Assembly (NCBI GenBank): GCA_017495165.1
Contig: JAFEII010000028.1
Span: 1-64,000, forward strand
Direction: 5' to 3'
From: Hydromonas sp.
GTDB taxonomy: Bacteria; Pseudomonadota; Gammaproteobacteria; Burkholderiales; Burkholderiaceae
Length of the DNA: 64,000 nucleotides
Each line of letters opens with the position of its first letter. The stretch's first letter is position 1. Both the position numbers and the translations under genes were made by a program. Of the stretch, positions 38,654 to 46,796 are shown piece by piece. Under the pieces are notes generated by a model that did not search any database, was not told the DNA's origin, and saw nothing but the letters and a program-made list of their open reading frames with translations.

Positions 38654-38804
38654 TTGAAACTCCTTTTATTTCTACCGCACCTGCGTTTAATCACGTTGGG
38701 TATGATAAATCAGTTGGGATGAGAATGGCTGATAAAGCGGTGCTTTTCTGGTTTGAGTAAAGATTTATCGGGCAATCAAAATGCGTAGCGCTGAGGCGTT
38801 TATG

Positions 38805-38810
38805 TATAAT
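38805..38810 (+). promoter_or_regulatory. candidate -10 box upstream of nadB
   Basis: A perfect TATAAT at 38805-38810 with TATG before it, in the gap between the divergent DUF2339 gene and nadB; no convincing -35 at 17 bp. The palindrome at 38876 would lie downstream of this start site, in the leader. Confidence 0.4.
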
Positions 38811-38875
38811 GCGCAACGGTTAAAGTTATTTATTTTTAAGCCAGTTTTCACAATAAAATAGGTTTTTACTTTGTT

Positions 38876-38899
38876 GTACAAATTTATATAAATTTGTAC
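38876..38899. promoter_or_regulatory. 24-bp perfect palindrome upstream of nadB (candidate operator)
   Basis: GTACAAATTTAT followed by its exact reverse complement ATAAATTTGTAC, 41 bases before the nadB start. A third half-site-like TACAAAT occurs at 38908-38914. Perfect AT-rich dyads of this size in front of an NAD-synthesis gene suggest a repressor site, but no NAD regulator gene is in the window and the motif is not one I can assign. Confidence 0.6.
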
Positions 38900-38940
38900 G
38901 GTTTTATACAAATGTCTCAAATATTTGAAAAGGTATTCAA

Positions 38941-40566
38941 ATGGGCACACAACAACACTACGACGTTGTCATTGTCGGTTCGGGTTTGGCGGGGATGACC
39001 GCCGCGTTATCGGTTGCAGACACCAAGCAAGTCGCGCTGATTTCAAAGGGGCAATTGTTGAGCGGATCAAGCGATTGGGCGCAGGGCGGGATTGCGGCGG
39101 TGATGGATGCGGATGACAGCATTCACAACCATTACCTTGACACCATGGTGGCGGGCGCGAACTTGGGTGAGGCGGATGCGGTGCAGTTTGTGGTCGAAAA
39201 CGCGCCCAATTCGATTGCGTGGTTAAAGGATGCTGGCGTGCCGTTTACGATGGAGGGCGAGGCGCTGCACCTCACGCGTGAGGGCGGGCACAGCCATCGG
39301 CGCATTGTGCATGCGGCGGATGCAACAGGCCATGCGATTCAATCAACCTTGATTAAAAAGGTCTTGGCGCATCCCAATATTACGGTGCTCGAACACCACA
39401 TTGCGGTGGATTTAATCACGGGCAAACACTTAGCGCACGCGGGCGAACAGTTGTCTAACGCTGATTTGCACCGTTGTTACGGTGTGTATGTGCTGGACAC
39501 CCAAACCGAGCAAGTCCACGCCGTGGCAGGCGCACAAACGGTTCTGGCAACTGGCGGCGCGGGCAAGGTGTATTTGTACACCACCAACCCCGACAGCGCT
39601 TCGGGCGACGGCATTGCGATGGCGTGGCGGGCGGGTTGCCGCGTGGCGAATATGGAGTTTATGCAGTTTCATCCAACCTGTTTGTTTCACCCGCACGCCA
39701 AGTCGTTTTTGATTAGTGAGGCCTTGCGCGGCGAGGGCGGCATTTTGCGCCTGCCCGCTAAAGTAGGCGAACCCGCCAACAGCGGCTATCGCTTTATGTA
39801 CGACCATGATGAGCGCGGCGAGCTTGCGCCGCGTGATGTCGTCGCACGGGCGATTGACTTTGAGATTAAAAGGCACGGCTTGGACTGCGTGGTTTTAGAC
39901 ATGACCCACAAAGAACCTGCGTTTTTGCAAGAACATTTCCCGATGATTTTTGCGCGTTGTTTGGAGTTGGGGATTGACATGCGCGTCACGCCGATTCCTG
40001 TTGTACCTGCCACGCATTACACCTGCGGCGGTGTGGTGACTGATTTGTCGGGCAAAACCGATATTGCCAATTTGTACGCGATTGGCGAAGTGACCTATAC
40101 GGGTTTACATGGCGCAAACCGCCTCGCGTCTAATTCGTTGCTTGAATGCGTGGTGTTTGGGCAATCGTGCGCGCGCGATATTTTGCAGCAAACCGATGTG
40201 TCAATCAAATCCGCGCCCGCGTGGGATGCGTCGCGCGTGACCAACGCCGATGAAGAAGTGGTGATTTCGCACAACTGGGACGAGCTGCGCCGCTTCATGT
40301 GGAATTACGTTGGCATTGTGCGCACCAACAAACGCTTAGAGCGCGCCGCACGCCGAATTGAACTGCTCAAAGGCGAGATTGATGAGTTTTACAAACACTT
40401 CCGCGTCACCAGCGACTTATTAGAATTGCGCAACTTAGTCACTTGCGCCGATTTAATCGTCAAATGCGCCATGTACCGCCATGAGTCACGCGGGCTGCAT
40501 TACAGCCTCGATTACCCCAACACCGCGCCCAAAGCCATGCCAACGGTTTTGTCACCCAAGGTGTAA
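38941..40566 (+). CDS. nadB: L-aspartate oxidase
   Basis: First enzyme of de novo NAD synthesis; oxidises L-aspartate to iminoaspartate, which NadA turns into quinolinate. The 541-residue flavoprotein has the FAD-binding start DVVIVGSGLAGMTAALSVAD, the SGSSDWAQGGIAA segment, the active-site HPT region FMQFHPTCLF and GEVTYTGLHGANRLASNSLLE near the C-terminal FAD contact, plus the helical tail. nadA and nadC are not in the window. It is preceded by a palindrome that may regulate it. Confidence 0.95.
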   Translation: MGTQQHYDVVIVGSGLAGMTAALSVADTKQVALISKGQLLSGSSDWAQGGIAAVMDADDSIHNHYLDTMVAGANLGEADAVQFVVENAPNSIAWLKDAGVPFTMEGEALHLTREGGHSHRRIVHAADATGHAIQSTLIKKVLAHPNITVLEHHIAVDLITGKHLAHAGEQLSNADLHRCYGVYVLDTQTEQVHAVAGAQTVLATGGAGKVYLYTTNPDSASGDGIAMAWRAGCRVANMEFMQFHPTCLFHPHAKSFLISEALRGEGGILRLPAKVGEPANSGYRFMYDHDERGELAPRDVVARAIDFEIKRHGLDCVVLDMTHKEPAFLQEHFPMIFARCLELGIDMRVTPIPVVPATHYTCGGVVTDLSGKTDIANLYAIGEVTYTGLHGANRLASNSLLECVVFGQSCARDILQQTDVSIKSAPAWDASRVTNADEEVVISHNWDELRRFMWNYVGIVRTNKRLERAARRIELLKGEIDEFYKHFRVTSDLLELRNLVTCADLIVKCAMYRHESRGLHYSLDYPNTAPKAMPTVLSPKV

Positions 40567-40761
40567 TGTCAAGTGTCAGTCCAAAAATGCTTGAGCAAAG
40601 ACGTGAGGCGGTTTTAAAAAAGACGGCTTTACCGTAATAAATTACGTCAGGAGTTGGCCTGCGTAAAGTAAGTCAGGTCGAGAGTAGGGGGCAGGTTTTT
40701 GTCGAGTACCAATTTGACTGTTGTTCTAAAAAAATAAACCCCAGATTCATGTGTTGCACTT

Positions 40762-40800
40762 AAAACGGCGCGATTCTTCTCCCAATCGCGCCGTATTTTT
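40762..40800. terminator. bidirectional terminator between nadB and the 2HCT gene
   Basis: ACGGCGCGATT (40765-40775) pairs with AATCGCGCCGT (40784-40794), followed by ATTTTT on plus and TTTTA on minus strand. The 200 bases between nadB and this hairpin show no gene. Confidence 0.8.
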
Positions 40801-40814
40801 ATGTTCAAAAACAA

Positions 40815-42161
40815 TCAACCAACCATTCGACCCAAAATAATCAAGGTCAATGTCACGGTAATCGCACCGCCGATGCGGGTGGCGATTTGTGCAAAAGGCA
40901 TCAGTTGCATACGATTGGCGGCGGTTAAAATTGCCACGTCGCCCGTGCCGCCTTGACCGCTGTGTGTGGCGTTGATGATAGCGGCCTCAATCGGATATAG
41001 CCCCGTCGATTTGCCAACAAAAAAACCTACCGTCATAATCGTGACCACCGTTGATACAATGGTGATGATTTGTGGCAAGTTAAACGCTTGTATTAGTTTG
41101 TCCCATGGCGTGCTCGATACACCAATCGCAAACAGCAACGGATACGTGACTGCGGTTGAGAAAAATTTATATACCACAAACGCGCCTTGTTCTAATTTTG
41201 GTGAGACCGCTTGTGTCAATTTGACAACTACCGCGATAAATAGCATCGCCACGGGTGCAGGTAAATCGGTCAGTTTTTGCAACAAAACACCACCCAAATA
41301 TAAAGTAATCGACGTAATGCCTGCCGCGGCAATGCCAGCCACATCGACGTGAACTGTGTCAGAATCATCGACGTGAGCAATATCAACGTCATTCTCACCA
41401 GGTTGTAAGCGTCCTTCACCTGTCCAACTCGGTTTGGCTTTGCCGACATAATTCAATACACCCGACAATAAAATCGCGGTCAAACTTCCCATCATAATCG
41501 ACGGCAAAACCAAGGCAAAATACTCACCTTGGGCTTTTGCCAAAACTTCAGCCGTCGCACCAGGATTAAAAATCCCCGCATACCCGACTGATAAAGGAAT
41601 TGCGCCTTCACCAACACCGCCTGCCATGACAGGCAAAACGATGTACAACAAGGTGTGTTGCAGGCCAAAGCCAAACGCCATGCCGACCAGTGAACCGACA
41701 GCAATCGCGCAGACTGAGCCAACTGCCAGTGGAATGAATATTTTAACAAAACCTTTAATGAGGACTGTACGATCCATGCCCAAAATACTGCCGACAATAA
41801 TCGAAGAAATAAATAAGTATAAAAATTTACTTTCAGTGGTGAACTTGGTCACGTTATCAATCAAACCTTGCGGCAAAACATGATTAAATGCCAAATATGA
41901 AGGGATGAACGTCGCCAAAATAGCCGCTGCACCAAAGTTTTTAAAAAAAGGAATGTACTTGCCAATTTCTGCACAAGTAAACCCGCCGACCGCTAAAATC
42001 GCAATGCTCATCGAAATTTCACTGGGCACTTTACCCGTTGCGACAAATCCAACTGTCAAAACAAGTAATAGAATATAAATAGGCAACGGGATGATGCCAA
42101 TCCGATAATCAACGATTTTCCACCAACCGTTTGGCCAAAAGCGGTTTGAGTTATTTTGCAT
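40815..42161 (-). CDS. 2-hydroxycarboxylate transporter (CitS/MaeN/CimH family)
   Basis: Secondary carrier for citrate, malate or related hydroxy acids, usually with Na+ or H+. 448 residues, about eleven membrane helices. The two family re-entrant loop signatures are visible: AGGVGEGAIPLSVGYA in the first half and HSGQGGTGDVAILTAA in the second, together with a conserved C-terminal Arg in FAQIATRIGGAI that binds a carboxylate in relatives. Substrate not decided. An AGGAGACAG ribosome site precedes ATG 42161. Its upstream gap contains a transposase remnant. Confidence 0.9.
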   Translation of the reverse strand: MQNNSNRFWPNGWWKIVDYRIGIIPLPIYILLLVLTVGFVATGKVPSEISMSIAILAVGGFTCAEIGKYIPFFKNFGAAAILATFIPSYLAFNHVLPQGLIDNVTKFTTESKFLYLFISSIIVGSILGMDRTVLIKGFVKIFIPLAVGSVCAIAVGSLVGMAFGFGLQHTLLYIVLPVMAGGVGEGAIPLSVGYAGIFNPGATAEVLAKAQGEYFALVLPSIMMGSLTAILLSGVLNYVGKAKPSWTGEGRLQPGENDVDIAHVDDSDTVHVDVAGIAAAGITSITLYLGGVLLQKLTDLPAPVAMLFIAVVVKLTQAVSPKLEQGAFVVYKFFSTAVTYPLLFAIGVSSTPWDKLIQAFNLPQIITIVSTVVTIMTVGFFVGKSTGLYPIEAAIINATHSGQGGTGDVAILTAANRMQLMPFAQIATRIGGAITVTLTLIILGRMVG

Positions 42162-42302
42162 TTCTGTCTCCTAAATGATTATTTAAAACTACGCGTTAAA
42201 AAATAATTTACAACTTTTTCAATAATATCTGATTTGGATGAAAAATACCCGCAATCTGAAGATTACTGGTAAAACTTTTGAGTGGCTGATTGAAACGGTG
42301 GC

Positions 42303-42402
42303 TTACGAGCGGTGCGTGCGGCATAATTCGGGAACAGGTACCGCTTGCGCCTTCTTTGAGTATCCCTGCTATCTGTCTTTCGCTGTATTTCTTGGTTTTC
42401 AT
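42303..42402 (-). pseudogene. IS3-family transposase OrfA remnant
   Basis: From 42402 the minus strand reads MKTKKYSERQIAGILKEGAS, the start of IS3-family (IS407-like) OrfA, where the helix-turn-helix begins. After Gly-Ser/Thr the frame slips by one: the next frame gives PVPELCRTHR, which continues the same family (usual PVxELCRxHGIS), then a stop. No terminal repeats or OrfB are found in the 42162-42554 gap, so this is a short decayed fragment. The rest of that gap shows nothing else. Confidence 0.7.
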
Positions 42403-42554
42403 CGTAGTTTCCTTTTTTAGTGAATTCAAGGACTTTTTTACTTCGAAATGCTTTTATTTTTGGGATAATTACTATAGGGTGCAGCCTTTGTAATAAGCCG
42501 CACTCAATCGTTTACACAGAATAATTTACAGGCCCCACAAATAGGAAAAAACCT

Positions 42555-43217
42555 TTGCAATCCATCAACCCCCAAACAAGCTTCGTGCAACAAATCCTCA
42601 TTCACCGCGACGAGGATTTCATTATTGTTAACAAACCCGCAGGCTTACTCACTGTCCCAGGTAAAAGCCCCGACTTGGCCGACTGCCTTATTGCACGGCT
42701 CAAAGCCGAGTTGCCCCAAGCTCTGCTGATTCACCGCTTAGACCGCGACACATCTGGCGTGATGGTTTTTGCGCTTAATCCCGCCGCGCAACGTCATATT
42801 TCAAAACAGTTTGAACTGCGTCAAACCAGCAAACAATACACAGCGCTCGTTATGGGCGAACTGCATGGTGGTGGCACGATAGATATTCCCGTAAGGTACG
42901 AGCCAACCACGCCGCCGCTGCACGTCACCGACCCAGCGCACCCCAAAAACGCGCTCACACACTGGCAAGCCCTAGAAACATGCACCCTCAACCAGCAAAC
43001 AGTCACCCGCATGCAGCTCACCCCCATCACTGGCCGCTCGCACCAACTGCGCGTGCATTTATTGCACATCGGCCATGCGATTGTAGGCGATGAGTTGTAT
43101 GCCGACCAATTGGGCATATCACTCAGCCCGCGCCTGTGCTTACACGCGGCGCAGCTGGGTTTTTTGCATCCGGTGACGTCTGAACCGCTGTCTTTCCAAA
43201 AACAAGCTGATTTTTAA
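42555..43217 (+). CDS. rluA: RluA-family pseudouridine synthase
   Basis: Isomerises specific uridines in rRNA and/or tRNA. 220 residues, close to the compact RluA (dual-specificity 23S rRNA U746 / tRNA U32) rather than the longer RluC/RluD with an S4 domain; no S4 domain is present. The catalytic Asp is in HRLDRDTSG, and the family end ITGRSHQLRVHLLHIGHAIVGD is intact. The start appears to be TTG at 42555, with AGGA nine bases upstream; no in-frame ATG would preserve the N-terminal strand. Specificity is inferred from size only. Confidence 0.85.
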   Translation: MQSINPQTSFVQQILIHRDEDFIIVNKPAGLLTVPGKSPDLADCLIARLKAELPQALLIHRLDRDTSGVMVFALNPAAQRHISKQFELRQTSKQYTALVMGELHGGGTIDIPVRYEPTTPPLHVTDPAHPKNALTHWQALETCTLNQQTVTRMQLTPITGRSHQLRVHLLHIGHAIVGDELYADQLGISLSPRLCLHAAQLGFLHPVTSEPLSFQKQADF

Positions 43218-43312
43218 ACGGCTGTATATGCAGTTGAATCTTGTAGAAAATGCGCGTATATTTCAGGAGCTTTTACAATGTATAGGCGCAATTATTTCAA
43301 CATGGAGACAAT

Positions 43313-44335
43313 ATGAACGTATGGAAAAAAGTGGCATTGGTGGGTGTGTGTGCCAGCGCCTTGGTTTTGGCGGCCTGCAATAAAAAAGAAGCCAAAAAAG
43401 ACAATTTGGTGATTAAATTTACATCCGTCACAACCCAAGACTCACCCAAAGGCCAAGGCATCGAGCTATTTAAAAAACTCGTTGAGGAGCGCAGCCAAGG
43501 CAAAATCAAAGTAGAAACCTATCACAACTCAACGTTGTTTAAAGATAAAGAAGAGGCGGAAGCCTTACAAAGCGGTACGGTGCAATTGGCAGGCTTGTCA
43601 TTGGCAAAGTTCGGCCCTTTGGGAATTAAAGAGTTTGAGTTATTTGACACGCCGTATTTATTTAATGATTTCAACGATGTCCACAAGGTAACCCAAGGGC
43701 CGGTGGGCGCTGAAATGATGAAGCTGGTTGAAACCAAAGGCATTAAAGGCGTGGCGTTTTGGGACAATGGCATGAAGCTGATGAGCGCGAATAAACCGAT
43801 TCATACGGTTGAAGATTACAAAGGTCTAAAAATGCGGATTCAATCATCCAAAGTGATTGATTTGCAAATGAAGTCAATTGGCGCATTGCCGCAAGTCATG
43901 GCGTTTTCAGAAACTTACCAAGCATTAAGCACAGGTGTGGTTGATGGCACAGAAAATCCACCGTCAAACATGTTGAGCCAAAAAATGCATGAGGTTCAAA
44001 AACACGCCTCTTTGACCAATCACGGGATTTTGGGTTACTTGGTGGTGGCAAACAAAAAGTTTTGGGATGGCATGAGCGATGAGCAACGCACCATTGTTCA
44101 AGCGGCATTAAAAGAATCTACGGATTTTACCAACAAAATTGCGCAGGAAGAAAACGACAAAGCGTTGGCGCAAATCAAGGCGTCTGGCAAAACCGATGTT
44201 TACACGCCAACGGCGGATGAACGATTGGCTTTGAAAAAAGCCATGGTGACGTCGCACAAAGACATTGATGCCATGGTCGGCGGCGGCTGGATGCAAAAAA
44301 TGTATCAAGCGGTTGGCTTTGACGCAAACAAGTAA
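43313..44335 (+). CDS. dctP: TRAP transporter substrate-binding protein DctP
   Basis: Periplasmic solute receptor of a tripartite ATP-independent transporter for C4-dicarboxylates or related acids. The 340-residue precursor has a lipoprotein signal with lipobox LAAC (Cys22), so it is membrane-tethered. The DctP family core contains KGLKMRIQSSKVIDLQMKSI with the Arg that grips the carboxylate, then LSTGVVDGTENPPSN, a family signature. First gene of dctPQM, with a terminator-like hairpin between it and dctQ that may give the receptor in excess. Confidence 0.93.
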   Translation: MNVWKKVALVGVCASALVLAACNKKEAKKDNLVIKFTSVTTQDSPKGQGIELFKKLVEERSQGKIKVETYHNSTLFKDKEEAEALQSGTVQLAGLSLAKFGPLGIKEFELFDTPYLFNDFNDVHKVTQGPVGAEMMKLVETKGIKGVAFWDNGMKLMSANKPIHTVEDYKGLKMRIQSSKVIDLQMKSIGALPQVMAFSETYQALSTGVVDGTENPPSNMLSQKMHEVQKHASLTNHGILGYLVVANKKFWDGMSDEQRTIVQAALKESTDFTNKIAQEENDKALAQIKASGKTDVYTPTADERLALKKAMVTSHKDIDAMVGGGWMQKMYQAVGFDANK

Positions 44336-44345
44336 TGGTTGCATT

Positions 44346-44384
44346 AAAACCCGCACAGGCGCTTGCGACTGGCGGGTTTTTTGT
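44346..44384 (+). terminator. terminator/attenuator between dctP and dctQ
   Basis: AAAACCCGC (44346-44354) pairs with GCGGGTTTTTT (44372 onward), with inner GGCGC-type pairing. It would end part of the dctP transcripts and lower permease expression relative to the receptor. Confidence 0.65.
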
Positions 44385-44416
44385 ATTTTCATTCATAGAT
44401 AAACGCAAGGAATTAT

Positions 44417-44974
44417 ATGAATACCAAATGGTTGGACAGGTTTGAGGAAATTCTCATTTCTTTTTTAATTGCAGGCGCAACGCTGATTATTTTTGTGTCT
44501 GTATTACACCGCTATTTATCAGGCGTGCCTTTGGGCGGCCTACAAACGATTTTAGTTGGGATAAACATGGGCTGGGCACAAGAGCTGGCGGTTTTGATGA
44601 TGGTTTGGATGGCCAAATTTGGCGCGGCCTATGGTGTACGGGTCGGCATTCATGTGGGTGTGGATGTGCTGGTGAATCGATTGTCGCCTCAAAATCAAAA
44701 ACCGCTTATTTTGTTTGGTTTGCTTGCAGGTGCTTTATTTACCGGCGTGATTGCGACCATTGGTGCGCAGTTTGTGCATGAGCAATATGAGTTTGGCGCG
44801 CAAACATCTGTGTTGCAGTGGCCAAATTGGTTGGTTTATATTGCATTGCCTGTGGCATCGAGCTTGATGTGTTTTCGGTTTTTGCAGGTGGCGTGGCAGT
44901 TTCATGCAACGGGCGTGGTGCCGCACCACGAACACGCGCATGTGGACGGACTTGAAGAGGAGGTGGCGCTATGA
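44417..44974 (+). CDS. dctQ: TRAP transporter small permease DctQ
   Basis: 185-residue inner-membrane protein with four transmembrane helices (for example ILISFLIAGATLIIFVSVLHRY, and a final one near VYIALPVASSLMCFRFL), the DctQ plan. It includes the family segment GWAQELAVLMMVWMAKFGAA. It pairs with DctM; the stop overlaps the dctM start by four bases (ATGA). Ends with a His/Glu-rich cytosolic tail. Confidence 0.92.
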   Translation: MNTKWLDRFEEILISFLIAGATLIIFVSVLHRYLSGVPLGGLQTILVGINMGWAQELAVLMMVWMAKFGAAYGVRVGIHVGVDVLVNRLSPQNQKPLILFGLLAGALFTGVIATIGAQFVHEQYEFGAQTSVLQWPNWLVYIALPVASSLMCFRFLQVAWQFHATGVVPHHEHAHVDGLEEEVAL

Positions 44975-46470
44975 ACGGCATTATTATCGTATGTTTGCTA
45001 TTTGCTTTAATGCTCACCGGCATGCCAATTTCGATTTCATTGGGTTTAACCGTGCTGACATTTTTATTCACGATGAGCGACATGCCGCTGCCAACGGTGG
45101 CCATGAAGCTGTTTACGGGAATTGAAAAATTTGAAATCATGGCGATTCCGTTTTTTATTTTGGCAGGCAATTTTTTGACCCACGGCGGCGTTGCCAAACG
45201 AATGATTAACTTTGCCACCAGTTTGGTGGGGCATGTGAATGGTGGTTTGGGTTTGGCGGGCGTGTTGGCGTGTGCTTTGTTCGCGGCCATTTCTGGCTCT
45301 AGCCCTGCAACCGTGATGGCAATTGGCTCAATTTTGCTGCCCGCCATGGTCAAACAAGGTTATCCAAAAAGCTTTGGCGCTGGGATTATCAGCACATCGG
45401 GCTCGCTGGGGATTTTGATTCCACCGTCAATTGTCATGGTCATGTATGCCGTGGCGACCAATACTTCGATTGGCGCATTGTTCATGGCAGGAATTGTGCC
45501 AGGGATTATTTTGGCGCTCGCACTTGGCTTTACCACATGGTTTATCGCACGCAAAAACAATTATCCGCGTTACAGCGCCTTTCCTGAAAATGGCGTTTTA
45601 AAAGCGTCGGTGAATGCATTTTCTGGCATGTGGCTGGCATTGGGTATGACCTTTGTGCCACCTGTTGCCTTGGCGTTTGGTTTGTCTGCGGTGTTTGGAA
45701 AGCAAGTATTGGGCTTGCTGGTGGTGGTTTTATTTGTGCTTTGGCTTGCCTTGTTGTACCGCTGGGTCAAGCGCAATCCCGAACCATCGTTTTTACGCCA
45801 AGAAACGCTGAAAGTTTGGCAGGCATATTGGGACAGCATTTGGGGGTTGCTGCTGATTTTGGTGGTCATCGGCGGGATTTACTCTGGGGTGTTTACGCCA
45901 ACGGAAGCCGCCGCCATGAGCGCCGTGTACGCATTTATTGTGGCAGTTTTTGTCTACAAAGACTTGCCGCTCAAAAAAGTGACCAAAGTCTTACTTGACT
46001 CGGCCAGCATGAGTGCGATGCTGTTGTACATCATCACCAATGCCATTTTGTTCTCGTTTTTGCTCACCAGCGAGGGCATTCCCAATGCGATGGCTGCGTG
46101 GATGAATGACATGGGTTTAGGCCCAATTGGTTTTTTACTGATGGTCAATTTAATCCTGTTGGCGGCGGGATGCGTGATGGACGCGTCGTCAATCGTGCTG
46201 ATTATGGCGCCGATTTTAATCACCATTTCAAGCGCAGTCGGCGTTGACCCGATTCACTTGGGCATTATTATGGTCATCAATATGGAAATTGGCATGTGCA
46301 CGCCGCCCGTTGGGCTGAATTTATACGTGGCCTCAGGCATTAGTCAAATGGGCTTGACCGAGCTTACCAAAGCCGTGATGCCTTGGTTGTTGACCATGCT
46401 GGCGGTTTTAATGCTGATTACGTATGTGCCCAGTATTTCACTGTGGCTGCCGCATTTGATGGGGATGTAA
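44971..46470 (+). CDS. dctM: TRAP transporter large permease DctM
   Basis: Sodium-coupled transport subunit of the TRAP system. 499 residues, somewhat longer than the usual 430: the central cytosolic/transmembrane stretch at 190-290 has an extra section (FSGMWLALGMTFVPPVALAF ... YRWVKRNPEPSF). DctM signatures FFILAGNFLTHGGVAKRMI, GSSPATVMAIGSILLPAMVKQGYPKSF, IPPSIVMVMYAVATN and the C-terminal IIMVINMEIGMCTPPVGLNLYV are present. Last gene of dctPQM; followed by a hairpin. Confidence 0.93.
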   Translation: MNGIIIVCLLFALMLTGMPISISLGLTVLTFLFTMSDMPLPTVAMKLFTGIEKFEIMAIPFFILAGNFLTHGGVAKRMINFATSLVGHVNGGLGLAGVLACALFAAISGSSPATVMAIGSILLPAMVKQGYPKSFGAGIISTSGSLGILIPPSIVMVMYAVATNTSIGALFMAGIVPGIILALALGFTTWFIARKNNYPRYSAFPENGVLKASVNAFSGMWLALGMTFVPPVALAFGLSAVFGKQVLGLLVVVLFVLWLALLYRWVKRNPEPSFLRQETLKVWQAYWDSIWGLLLILVVIGGIYSGVFTPTEAAAMSAVYAFIVAVFVYKDLPLKKVTKVLLDSASMSAMLLYIITNAILFSFLLTSEGIPNAMAAWMNDMGLGPIGFLLMVNLILLAAGCVMDASSIVLIMAPILITISSAVGVDPIHLGIIMVINMEIGMCTPPVGLNLYVASGISQMGLTELTKAVMPWLLTMLAVLMLITYVPSISLWLPHLMGM

Positions 46471-46508
46471 CATACCGTCTGTTTTGATGCGCACAATGGG
46501 ATAAGAGA

Positions 46509-46534
46509 ACACCGCCAATTTTTGGCGGTGTGCG
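46509..46534 (+). terminator. terminator after dctM
   Basis: ACACCGCCAA pairs with TTGGCGGTGT around a T loop; few Ts follow, so moderate confidence. Confidence 0.6.
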
Positions 46535-46610
46535 CTTGTTTGTGTCTGATTAACTGCTAAAAACCAATCTTAAAACGTGGCTTTTTTTGCAGTCTGTGTT
46601 ACAATTCGTG

Positions 46611-46709
46611 CCGGCGGGTCCCTTCGCATTGGGTCGCGGTGAACCGAGTCAGATTCGGAAGAAAGCAGCTCCAGTCGATGTACTCAAGTGCCGAAGTCAG
46701 GCTCGCCTT
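46611..46709 (+). ncRNA. ffs: signal recognition particle RNA (4.5S, small bacterial type)
   Basis: The conserved domain IV is present: GGTGAACC, then GTCAGATTCGGAAGAAAGCA, with the GGAA tetraloop and the asymmetric bulge. The ends pair: GGCGGGTC (46613-46620) with GGCTCGCC (46700-46707) using G-U pairs, giving a hairpin of about 100 nt. A TACAAT -10 box lies at 46600-46605. Position just before dnaX is the standard one in betaproteobacteria. The RNA binds Ffh to target membrane proteins. Confidence 0.9.
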
Positions 46710-46796
46710 ACCTTATTTTCAAAACGCAAAAGCGGCGGCATTATGCCGTCGCTTTTTGTTTTACCCACATTTTTGTCAGCCATTTTGGAAACAGCC

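Noticed and set aside
40566-40637. 23-codon frame overlapping the nadB stop
   Set aside because: Too short, no family, and not followed by anything that would suggest coupling.
46587-46796. 70-codon N-terminal extension of dnaX
   Set aside because: The extension runs through the SRP RNA gene; the conserved DnaX start is at 46797.
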